A DNA stretch of 28,596 bases from Perkinsus olseni (taxonomy: Eukaryota > Perkinsozoa > Perkinsida). The position numbers were made by a program, and so were the translations under genes. Under the pieces are notes generated by a model. It saw only the letters and a list, made by a program, of their open reading frames with translations. It had not been told where the DNA came from and ran no database searches. The DNA is taken from contig JABANN010000444.1 of assembly GCA_013115125.1 (NCBI GenBank), positions 1-28,596 on the forward strand, written 5' to 3'. Shown piece by piece: positions 8,304 through 17,800 of the stretch. Numbering within the stretch: position 1 is the stretch's first letter; each line of letters begins with the position of its first letter.

Positions 8304-9437
8304 GTGCTAACCATGGAATGCAGAGATAATTTGACAAGTAGCATGGTCTATATAAACCGGCTAGTATCCAAAGTCCATCACAGGAAGATACAAAATAGGT
8401 TGAATTATCAACTAAGCTCAACACGAAATGCCAGCATGAAAAGATACTACAACAAACTTCATCGAAGAAACCTTCATACTTCAATGAAATTCATCCGACC
8501 TCAAAAGACTCCCAATCAGTAATTACAACGCTGAGGAATTGCAAGTGAGGGCAAGATTTCAAGATAATAACTTCAATTCTGAACGATATCGACGATAGCG
8601 CTCGCCCTGCTGATCGATTTAGAAACACCAGCCGCAATTAAAGCATAAAATAAGAATCTATATATAGCGTAAAGTGTCGTGAGAAATAAATAGCTGCGGT
8701 AGTCCTTCCACCCGGGTTCGATTCCCGGCGACATTAATTTGCGACTTTTTTAATGCAGGGTTGTGCACCAAAATTATCAAATAAAAAGCCGATCGATTTT
8801 ACGCAGCGGTCAAGTAAAAAATGGAAAAAGATAAAATCGATCAACTGATCGATATCAGACCAGTAAATTCAATACCTGAAAGTATCTTCGTGTAAACCTT
8901 GCACTCTTGGAAAATCTTGCAATTTCGCAACGCACTTACCTTATGAAGTGGAAGATTCCTTGCGTGCTGATGACGGGGGCAACGTCAGGAAGTCACCAGA
9001 AGACTCAACCAAAATTCTGAGGAAAAGCAAGTGAGAGCAAGATCGCAAGACAGTCTTAACAAAATTGAGGAAATGCAAGTCGAAGCAAGAGAGCAAGATC
9101 CCCTTCCTACTCGAGACGCCTGGTTGTCGATCGCGCCGAGTGACGACGCTCGACCTTCTTCCCTTGTTGACGAACGACCAAAGCCGGGAGTCGTAGAATC
9201 TCAGATTTCTGTGATAATGAAGTGGACCTCAAAAAAGAGCTTCGAATCTCCGCTAACGAAAGAGGTAAACATGCAACAAAATTACAGCGGAGCGTTGCTG
9301 TCATCCGTAACGATGATGGTCCTTCTACTCGACCTTGGAGGCGAAGCAATGATTGGATCCTAAGGGAAGGGAAATATCTTCGGAAGGCCTCTGCGCACAG
9401 CGAAGATTTAAATATGGAGGAATCTTTCACAGGTTGA
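8304..9437 (+). CDS. Unrecognised plus-strand gene with charged coil repeats
   Basis: Exon fragments: DNLTSSMVYINRL, then (after the 35-nt unit 8367..8401) VELSTKLNTKCQHEKILQQ and further. Three related heptad-like segments follow: AEELQVRARFQD (about 8530), SEEKQVRARSQD (about 9017) and IEEMQVEAREQD (about 9064). Near 9215-9400 one frame reads DLKKELRISANERGKHATKL and RPWRRSNDWILREGKYL. The region 8580-8990 between them holds a family-3 element, half palindromes and A/T-rich sequence. Exon junctions beyond the first are not resolved; no family recognised. Confidence 0.35.
8367..8401 (+). mobile_element. Family-1 35-nt intron unit
   Basis: GTATCCAAAGTCCA...GAAGATACAAAATAG, 35 nt, GT-AG. Removing it joins INRL to VELSTKLN in frame. 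Confidence 0.6.
8676..8732 (+). mobile_element. Shrunken tRNA-like element
   Basis: A 57-nt sequence that starts GTCG and ends CGAC, has an A-box-like TAGCTGCGGTAG, and a perfect T-arm CCGGG-TTCGATT-CCCGG. It is too short for a cloverleaf (no anticodon arm). Confidence 0.45.
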
Positions 9438-9474
9438 CCTTTCTTGTTATAGGTCAAGCTGTGAAAGATACCTC

Positions 9475-9535
9475 TCGAAGGTCTTTGAGTCTATCGATGC
9501 ACCCGGGTTCGATTCCCAGGACCTACATTTAGGGA
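9475..9535 (+). mobile_element. T-arm-like element (family 3)
   Basis: CACCCGGGTTCGATTCCCAG followed by GACCTACATTT; same layout as the copy at 8710. It follows a family-1-type inverted repeat at about 9417-9470. Confidence 0.45.
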
Positions 9536-9802
9536 GGACCTCCGCATCAGTATTTTCCTTCTCGCATCAGCAAGAGGAAGACGCGGCACCAAAGCAGATC
9601 TGGTAGAGGTAGCTACAGACATCGTGAAAGAGCGAATCTTCGACCTCAACGTGTATCTTGCACGCTCGAGCTTAAGATTCTCCGCCCCTGATGCTCCACC
9701 AAGGAATAGATCCGGGGACCTCTCGCATGAGGAGAGGGCATGATTGGATTCTATGGAAGTTTTCGTTCTGGCATATCCAAGGTTGACCCGTGCAGCCGAC
9801 AG

Positions 9803-10035
9803 AAATAAAGATGCGCTCTCGGTTTATGTGAAACACTCAACCGTTTCATCTCTCCCGAACGAAAATTCTTGGCGCGCGGGAGTTCCACCCTCAGAGAGAT
9901 GTACCCAAATATCCAAGGTTGAAGCACGCAAGATACAGAATAGCTCAGGGCTAGCACCACAGAGACAGACGCTACACCCTCACCCTCATCAGAGAGTCGC
10001 ACCCAAGGAAACCGACGCACCCACAACCTCGAGCG
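9803..10035 (+). CDS. Provisional Ser/Thr/Pro-rich exons, plus strand
   Basis: Exon 9803..9908 (NKDALSVYVKHSTVSSLPNE...) and exon 9944..10035 (LRASTTETDATPSPSSESR) are joined in phase 0 when the 35-nt unit 9909..9943 is removed. Both flanks carry further family-1 copies. The minus strand is also open here, so the strand is not certain. Low-complexity product, function unknown. Confidence 0.3.
9909..9943 (+). mobile_element. Family-1 35-nt unit
   Basis: ATATCCAAGGTTGAAGCACG then CAAGATACAGAATAG; 35 nt. It starts AT rather than GT. Confidence 0.5.
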
Positions 10036-10252
10036 GTGACACGAGAGCGCTCGTATCTTCGAGAAGTGTGCCATGCACGAGTCAACCTTGGATACGCCGA
10101 GGGCATAATAGAAGCCGACGTGAAGCGTATCTTAGGTCGAAGCTGGCTGAACACAGATCAGTCACGAGAATCATAGTGCACAGTAAACGTTTCAAAAACG
10201 ACGAAACCTACAACCCACGTCGAAAAAAATCGGCAAAACCGACAGAAAAAAA

Positions 10253-10645
10253 TTATTCAACAGTAGAAAAATTTCCAAATTTTTCAGTTTTTCCCGATTT
10301 TTCCATGAATTTTTTCCCACTCCACCCGTCAGCCAAACTCAATTGATCCATAGCCTCCCCCAGTAAATTTAAATCTTGAAAACTCGACACCACTTGCGCT
10401 TTCTCAACGTTTTCAGTAATTCTACCAACCCAACGCGTCCTATCAAACAGTGATGATAATATCGTGCAATACAAACCAATGACTGCCATAAACATAACGT
10501 ATCTTTTATCGATCAGCTGATCGATTTCACCACAACCACCATCCATACCAAAACAATCGTAACTCCCAACCCCGTTATCTATACAAATTAGTCGACGCAA
10601 TTTCGTAGCGCGCGACAACCTGACCACGAAAAATTTCCCACACAA
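10253..10645 (-). CDS. Partial unrecognised minus-strand gene with a hydrophobic segment
   Basis: Open frame with a hydrophobic stretch (MFMAVIGLYCTILSSLF) followed by RTRWVGRITENVEKAQVV and DLNLLGEAMDQLSLADGW, which look like real coding sequence. The end (after about 10314) is an A/T-rich intron running to an acceptor near 10200. A family-2 palindrome (about 10508-10530) lies at the 5' side and may be intronic. One membrane segment is likely; no family recognised. Confidence 0.35.
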   Translation of the reverse strand: MCGKFFVVRLSRATKLRRLICIDNGVGSYDCFGMDGGCGEIDQLIDKRYVMFMAVIGLYCTILSSLFDRTRWVGRITENVEKAQVVSSFQDLNLLGEAMDQLSLADGWSGKKFMEKSGKTEKFGNFSTVE

Positions 10646-10670
10646 CCTCCCCTCGATTACTCCACGAAAT

Positions 10671-10813
10671 TTCGCATTCCTGAATCACTTCGCTCCGCCC
10701 TTATAAAAAAATCACGAATTTTAGCATTCATGAATCGTTTCGCTCCGCTCTCCCTCCCCGTATTACTTCATGAATTTTCGCATTCCTGCATCGCTTCGCT
10801 CCGCCCTTCCTCC
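10671..10813. repeat. Three direct repeats ending TTCGCTCCGC
   Basis: Copies at about 10671, 10729 and 10781 of a roughly 40-bp unit running GCATTCMTGAATCRYTTCGC TCCGC. The same TTCGCTCCGC core recurs at 3460, 11877 and 13685. Confidence 0.5.
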
Positions 10814-10926
10814 CCTCCGATCGGCTCAGCAACCTCCGGCGGCGTGGCTTCGTTGGTGAGCAGCTCGAGGTCGAGGGCGCCGTCGTGTTTTACGATATGC
10901 TCTGAAAGAAACCATTTATCATCCCA

Positions 10927-10965
10927 AAGGTCCCCGGATCGATCCAGCCCACCGGCATTATTATA
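10927..10965 (+). mobile_element. T-arm-like element (family 3)
   Basis: AAGGTCCCCGGATCGATCCA followed by an acceptor-like tail and CATTATTATA. Confidence 0.4.
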
Positions 10966-11162
10966 TAATTTCTGATAAAAAACTTGATATCAACAGACCT
11001 ATTTTGTCATTGTCAAGGGTCAACCATAGATACGCCCCATAGTAGCACCCTCGCCTTAGTTATCCAAATTCAATGTTCTAACAACGCTCAATTTATCGAG
11101 AATCCAATTAGGATATCAATCGAGCGATTGTGTAACTGCCTAGGGTCGACCTAAGATACGCT

Positions 11163-14100
11163 TCAAATCAGCGCTGCAATAAACCAACAAAAACACACAT
11201 TTTCACTTCAGTCAGGAGGTCTCCGGTTCGATCCCCGGCCCCTCCATTTTTCTACCCAGCGAATCCGTCAAAAGTTGAATCTCGTTTCCCAGCTGCGTCA
11301 AATCCGGTTTCAATAGAAACTTCACAGACTTCATCCTGAATCGGAAAACAATGAAATCGATCAGCCGGGCGCGCGCTTTTTGCACCAGCTGTTTGCCGTC
11401 CTCCTCGTCGGTATATTTCCCAGAGTGACTCTCATCAGGGCTTCTCGTTCGTGTGGGGAATCGCCGATGGATATCACATTCCGCCATGACCTGTCATCGA
11501 CCCAAGATTCCCCAAACATCTTCGCTGTGCGCACTTCATACACTAAGATATACGCATCAGATATCTTTCAATCCTATGTCATGCCAGCATCAACCTAAGA
11601 TACTCACCTGTGCATCGCCGAACTATTCCAAAAGTTAACCGCGGCACTTGATGGTTCCTCAACCAACTGCAAGTCAACTCCGCTTATCGGCGTAGCACCT
11701 AGAAGATCACCAAATCGATCACGTGATCGATTTGGATACTCACATCTTTGACCATCAATAATATCTCTAAATGCATGAGCCTTCCACCCAGCTGGACTTT
11801 TTATACCCCTATGCTCGAATGCACCTAAGACAAACAAAATCTTGCAATCTTGCTGCTCCTTACAATTTCAGAACGCTTCGCTCCGCCGCCCATATTACTC
11901 CGAGCGCTGCAAATCTGCACCGCCAAATTTTGAAACAGGGGCTCCAAAGAAGGCAGCCATTTGCGACAGGACAGCTCGAACCATCCGTCCTGAAGTAAAT
12001 AAAATACCCCCGCCGAGGATCGAACTCACGCCCTTTCCCTCCCTACCTGAGCGTTCGTTACAATGACAACTTTTCCTAATGAAGCCGCGACTCTGATCAT
12101 CTTCGCCGCCATTTCGGCCAACTCCGCCAAAGGGTCGATAAATTGTTCCGGTACAAACGGGTCGCAAACCTAAAACTAGTAAAATCGGAAATAATTTTAT
12201 GTGAAATTTTCTGAAAATATTTTCCAAGGTGAGAGGAAATATCTTTTCTCCGCGTTGTGTTCATAAATCGTAAAGATATGCAAAGTAAATTAAACCAGAC
12301 CGTATTGCCCAGGTGCGAGCGAATCGTTAATATTTTCGATAAAATAAATTTTTAAATAAATATCTTCACCACTGAAAGTGTCGAAAAATATCTTCTTGTC
12401 AATTCATGATCGTAAGTCGGGGGCTGTAGAGATACTCCCTAAGTAAACCTTAACGAAAAATTAACTTCTGAATTACAACAACCCGTCATGTTAAATTCAA
12501 TCCTGTATTTTGAGAGTTGTTGAAAACTCCCCATTATTACATTCAGTCCGTTCACCTTCGCCCAGGTCGTCGGGCAAATGGTATCATCCCAATCAAAGAT
12601 AACCAGGGTTTGCGCTCGCGCGGGAGTAGCTGAGGAAAATATCTTTCAGTCAACCTTGCACAACATAGGTTAACCTACATGGTGGACTTGTCAAAGATTC
12701 CTTCTTCGGGGTCGGCGTTACGCCAACAGCAGTACTAAAAATGCAACATGCCGGGATCGAAGGTGTGACTTTCTTCCCACCTCCCATTTGAAATATCCCC
12801 TTCCTTCTCGTTCCCTCCGCCAGGCGTCAACAGCGCCGTAAACATCGAATGATCTCCACCACCATCACCAGGCGTATCTTTTGCACCACTCTCGACCTCT
12901 CCGTGATGGTCGACCTTGGAAGAAGATTCCTTCGGGGTTATCATTACTCCTGCTCCGCCATGCGCGAACGTAGCTGTCGGAAAATCTGAAAAGGGCGACA
13001 CAAACACGACTCTAGAAAAAAATATAAACATCAAAGATATTCAATATCGATCACTTGATCGATTTCATCACCCACTGATCATCCTCAAAATACTATATAA
13101 ACGGTCCGCTTTCTCACAGCGACGAAAAATTGTAAAATTATCGACCAGAATTAACAACCGAATCTGCTCCTCACGCTCATCATTATGATGATAACAACCT
13201 CCTCCCCATCATCTCCAAACAAAAAAATATCCCACAAAGAAATGAAAAAATGAAATCCCCCCCGGAAAAAAAATTTGTGCATCTTGCAGTAGATAAAGTT
13301 TGGAAAATTTTTACCCACGACAACAACTAAACCGAATTTTTTCTAATAATTTCTGCCATTTACACCATCATAATTATAACAACACCCTCGGGCCGAGGGC
13401 CTCGGCGTCTCCGATATACCCAAATTATCAACTTTTTGGGTGAAAAAGTTATAGGAATTACCCTCTCCGGCCGGTTTTGCGTGTTCAGTATCACTCGTAC
13501 CTCCTGAGTTAATTTCAGTGGTAGATTCGGAATCCCCATGCTCGATAACCTATATGCTCCAATTTTCAGCCCTATTCGCTTCCATACCGTGGAGAAAGTG
13601 GGGGTAGACTGGTTTCCTCGGGATTTTCGGCGGGCGTCGTTAGGCGTCGTTCGCACGATAGGCTTCAACCCTATGGCCGCTACGCTCCGCTACGCGTTTT
13701 TTCACAAGGTGGCTGAAGAAGGTGCGCATTTTCGAGTTCTTTTACTCTGATGCTTCTCACACGCCGCCTTCACTTCAAACGAGCGGAATGTCCATTTCAC
13801 GAGGCGCGCATGCACGCACGTTAGCGCGCGCCCTGATATTCGATTTGTTGGGGCGCGCGCGAAAGGATCTGGGAGCGCGGGATCGCCAAAAAGTTCCTGA
13901 CGTAGCGCCCGCTTCGTACCCTTGTTAGTAAGTTTCCACGAAAAGAATCGTAAAATAACTACTCACGAAAAAAACTTGAATTTTACGAAGTTTACGATAA
14001 ATTTGAAAAAAAAACATTTAATCATCGTCATCATAATAACAAGACCCAACAATGATAATATTACAACGGAAAAAAACCGTAAAATTTTTACTCACGAAAA

Positions 14101-14477
14101 TAAGATATAAACGAAATTAACGATGAATTTCGGTCGATAAAATGACTAAGATTCTCCTTCTCCCCCTACTACCGTGAGAAGGTTGGTGGTGGTCCTGACC
14201 GAGAGGACTGAGGACGTCTCGACTTTCGTCATCATCACCATCAAATACCAGAGCATCCGAATCCAATTCAAGACATCTACGGTTACCTAAAGATACTCAA
14301 ATCGATCACGCGATCGATTCAACTAAATTACTATCTGGTATCTTAGGTTGAAGCAAGGAAGATACGAAAAGGGTTACCTTTGCTCTGCACAGGAGTTCCC
14401 TCCTGAAGATCCTCCATAGAGATGGGCGCCTCTTGCTGCTGCCCTTCGACCGTCTTCTCCGCGTTGGGAGTAAACAT
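11163..14477 (-). CDS. HAD-superfamily (DWDDT-type) protein, 11 resolved introns
   Basis: All four haloacid-dehalogenase motifs are visible. Motif I is LVIFDWDDTICPTTW (exon 12541..12629). Motif II is KVVIVTNAQ and continues DGWFELSCRKWLPS. The motif III lysine is in IKSPAGWKAHAF. Motif IV is NVISIGDSPHEREAL, followed by SVKFLLKPDLTQLG. Exons from 13011 down are 12781..13011, 12679..12734, 12541..12629, 12047..12169, 11899..11989, 11744..11824, 11608..11698, 11386..11490, 11256..11335 and 11163..11173. Every junction is GT-AG and in frame (at least 318 residues). One further in-frame intron joins an exon ending near 13078. Upstream, Met 14477 opens MFTPNAEKTVEGQQQEAP and splices in phase to a D-rich exon; the link between about 13.2 and 14.15 kb is not resolved. 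Probably a soluble Mg-dependent phosphatase-like enzyme; substrate unknown. Confidence 0.8.
11174..11255 (-). mobile_element. Last intron of the HAD gene, antisense T-arm-like
   Basis: 82-nt GT-AG intron containing GGGGATCGAACCGGAGACC, the reverse complement of a T-arm. The final exon after it is only 11 nt (three codons with the stop). Confidence 0.55.
11336..11385 (-). mobile_element. GCGCGCGCC/TGATCGATTT intron (family 2b)
   Basis: 50-nt GTGCAAAAAGCGCGCGCCC...TTCAG intron joining TANSW to MKSVKF in frame. The same body recurs at 16671..16717 and, unplaced, at about 24515-24545. Confidence 0.65.
11699..11743 (-). mobile_element. Family-2 palindromic intron
   Basis: 45-nt GTGAGTATCC...CTTCTAG intron whose centre is AAATCGATC-ACGT-GATCGATTT. 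Phase 1 is kept in the HAD gene. Confidence 0.75.
11825..11898 (-). mobile_element. Intron with TTCGCTCCGC and GCAATCTTGC motifs
   Basis: 74-nt GT-AG intron of the HAD gene that holds the GGCGGAGCGAAGCG and GCAAGATTGCAAG motifs also found in other unassigned stretches, suggesting these too are intron-borne repeats. Confidence 0.45.
11990..12046 (-). mobile_element. tRNA-T-arm-like intron, sense orientation
   Basis: 57-nt GTAGGG...ACTTCAG intron with GTGAGTTCGATCCTCGGCG. It sits exactly between TNAQ and DGWFELS, the conserved motif-II region of the HAD protein, in phase 0. Confidence 0.7.
12170..12540 (-). other. 371-nt intron of the HAD gene with nested repeats
   Basis: Separates motif I from motif II. 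A/T-rich, with at least three AAGATAT/ATATCTT-type inverted repeats (about 12238-12285, 12358-12400, 12420-12440). Looks like several elements inserted near one another. Confidence 0.45.
12735..12780 (-). mobile_element. tRNA-T-arm-like intron, decayed
   Basis: 46-nt GTGGGAAG...TTTTTAG intron with CACACCTTCGATCCCGGCAT. In-frame join between SNG and STAVGVTPTP. Confidence 0.6.
13823..13862. repeat. GC-rich inverted repeat
   Basis: GCGCGCGCCC faces GGGGCGCGCGC across about 18 nt. It shares the GCGCGCGCC core with family 2b. Confidence 0.45.
13936..14101. repeat. A/T-rich direct repeats
   Basis: Two copies (about 13936-13968 and 14070-14101) of AATCGTAAAAT...ACTCACGAAAA type. The surrounding stretch 13170-14150 otherwise shows no gene I can defend; short open frames on both strands follow composition. 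Confidence 0.4.
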
Positions 14478-14812
14478 ACAAACCGGGAAAATCAAACAAC
14501 ACTATGGGAACCACAATAATCGATCACGCGATCCATTTCAGTCAACTTCCGCTTCCAAGAAATGACTAGCTTTTTACCGAAAAAAGTGTCTCGTCGTCAA
14601 CTCGTGTGTCATATTTCATTTTCTCCTCTTCGCACCAAAAAATTCTCGGAAAAAATTTCTGTTTTTTCCCGGAAAATTCCCCGAAAATCTCGTTTTCTTC
14701 TGAAAATCAACACGATGGTGTTGATCGTGTCACATAACAACCAAAATTTGTAAAATTATTATTCTTTCTCCCCCTTCCCCGCACCTCCTCGGACTCAAAT
14801 CTTCCAAATCGA

Positions 14813-17800
14813 TCAAAGATACCCAATCGGCTTCAAAGGCGGTCTCAAGTTGCACTTCAATGCCGCCCACTCGGATCGACCTTGGATACTCTCCCAGTCA
14901 AATCGCTGCTTCGGTCCGCTAAACTTTGAGAATTTTTCTGCATTTTTTCGAGAAACTATCGTGACAATCGCCGACGGCATCTCCCCCAGTTTGACCTTTC
15001 TGATATGCACTACCGCCCATGATGAGCTCAAAGATTCCATCACAAGATCAACCAAAGATTCCTTTGTCAATAGAACCTGAAAAGATACTAATAAAATCGA
15101 TCACGTGATCGATTTCACCTACCATCACTCCACTATCTCTGCACAGTCTCCCAAACTCAGGGAGAGCCAACCGATAGAGATCCTCCAACTTCTGCGTATC
15201 TTCTGAGCACCATTGCACGCCAAAGGGAAGGTCGGAAATAATAACATCAACAGTATCTTTCCGCATGCACAACCTCCGACCATCTCCCAAGATACCATCG
15301 ACGTCGACCTCCGAAAGATACTCCGAATTACTCTTCAATTTTTCAATCTGAAATTTTTCCGCATCAATTCCGATTCCCCATCGCTTCGCTTCGCTCCGCT
15401 CAAAAATCGTCGCACCCGTTCCACAAAAAGGATCCAAAATTATCAAATCTCGCGTATCTTTCAACCCAATAAAATCCATGGTCGACCTCGCCTGTTTATT
15501 CATAGCCCATGCCACAGGGCTCGCCAGTCCGACGCATTTTCGCCCGCCCGATCGATCGATCCTCTCCATCACCGGAATGTCCACAATAACCCAATCGTCA
15601 TTGATAAAGATTCTTATCACCACGGCAGGCTTCGGATTAACTCGACCTCTCCATCGTCCGCCAGAAATAAAAGATACCTTTTCCGCGACAGCTCGAGTAA
15701 TATCAAAAGAAGATACGCTCGAGAATCTTTTGCCCTTGCGCTGAGTTTCGACCTTAAAATCGATCACGTGATCGTTTTCACCTCCCATCGCCAATCGCAC
15801 TTTACTACCAATTTCCTCCCAATCCAACCCGGCCAATTCAAAGCATATCTTTTCACAGACCGACTCGGAAAGGTCGACCTCTTCCGCCGAAGCCAGCATG
15901 AGGTTGAGGCATATCTTTTCCTGTAAAAAGATACTCCTTCTGAGAACTCCCTTCAACCCATCAGCATGATCAAAATAGATTCTCTGCCGAGGTCCCTTCG
16001 AAAAGATATTTTTCGCTCCCAATTTTTCCCGAATTTCCCAAACCGCTCGAGTTCCCATTCCGACGCCCGTAGAAAAAGTGGAGCAAAATTCGGACGGAGG
16101 ACAGGGGGGCGACATGATAGAAACCAACTGAACCAAATCGATCACCCGATCGATTTCCATCCCAGAACCAAACGTCTCCTTTCTCAACACCGTAAAAATT
16201 TGTCACATCAAAGTGATCATCATATCCTAGCTTCAAGCATGCAAGATACAAAACAGGTCAACTTCCTACCCTCTGGACGACACATAACTCTTTCGTTCCG
16301 ATAAATATTTACTCGCCAACGACTGCTTCCTCCCATCACCACCGACGACCGACCCTTGACGACTCCCTTTCCTTGACCCCGTTTTGGTCGAATTAAATCG
16401 ACCCGCTGCGCTTCCGGACGATGCAAAAATCGCTTGACGATGACCGCGGTTACTCATTAGCTCACCCCCAGATTTAAAGTTGGAAGCTCTTCTTTCCTTC
16501 CCCCCAGCAAACATCACTAAAACAACGACCTCATCCGTATCTTCCTAGCTTCAACCTAAGATACGTCCTACCATTGAGGCCCTTTCCTCCACCATCTGCT
16601 GCTTCCTTCGGTGCTTCCGGCGACGGGAAATAATTATAATTGTAACGATACGCATCAGCCGGGAAAACACCTGCTAGCCAAATCACCAAATCGATCACCA
16701 GGGCGCGCGCTTTTTACCGCTATAGATATCTGTCGCCATTAGATGCTTGTCAACTCCCCATCTCTCTCCGTGAACCGAGTTCAACGTGCCTGTAACAAAA
16801 TGGAAAAACGGGAAAATCTAATTTTTGTAATTTTTATTTTTTACGATATCGCACGACCACCCGAAAAATCATCGCCACAATCCAAATTTCACCAACTTTA
16901 CGCGGAAAAAAATAATTTTTCCATCCTTCCCACGAAAAATTATCATTTTTTCAAGAAAAATAAAGATTCCCCCCTTTTCTACCTCCCTCAACACCATCCT
17001 CCATAGTAACCGTCGGTCGGTAAAAATTTTCTGATATTCCGGAAAATCCGCGGAGCTCCGACGACATTCTGTAAGCCTCCGAAACTTGTGCCTAAAAATG
17101 GTGAAGTCCCGGGTTCGATTCCAGCACCCTGCATTTTACCTGCAATAAAGTCGTCGCCGTCTGTAAATGCGCTAGCGTCGGATCAGCCGATGTCGCACTG
17201 AAAGTCCAAATCGATCAGCCGACCGATTTTGATCGATTTCCCTCACCCGGCAACTGCCGTTGAGTTCACCGCTAAGAGCGACTTGCTCGGATCTGCAAAA
17301 TACTCAACCGAACCGTTCCCGCCAAATTTCTCCTGCGGCCTCCGCCCCTAAAAGTGGGTAATCGAAAGGTCCCCGGTTCGATCCCCCCAACCCACTACCA
17401 TCGTGAATCCCGCTAGAGACGCTTCCCTCACAGCTCGCAAGTCGCCGGTCAACTTCTCAACCTCATCTTGCAATCTTGCAATTTCTCCACGCGAGTCCGT
17501 CGACTGCAACTTCGAGTACTTCAAATGCAACTACAAAAAAACAATTACTTTCAGTCGTAATCGTCTTTCTGCTAGAAATTTTCCGCGAGATTTTCCGAGA
17601 ATCTCCCAAGTTACCCATGAAAAAATTCCAAAATTTTCCGAAAAATTTTCCAAATTTTCCAGACCTTTCGAAAATCTTGAATATAAAATTTTCCAAAATT
17701 CTCCACAATTTTCCCGCTCCTCTCACCGCAACATTTTCATTCCTCGCCTTCGCCAACTCGTGCTGCAGCCCAACAATGTCGCTCTTCAACCTCTCAATAT

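Noticed and set aside
15213-15926. Long plus-strand open frame of 237 codons
   Set aside because: It is the antisense of the methyltransferase exon, whose DPFCGTG and SDLPFG motifs are on the minus strand.
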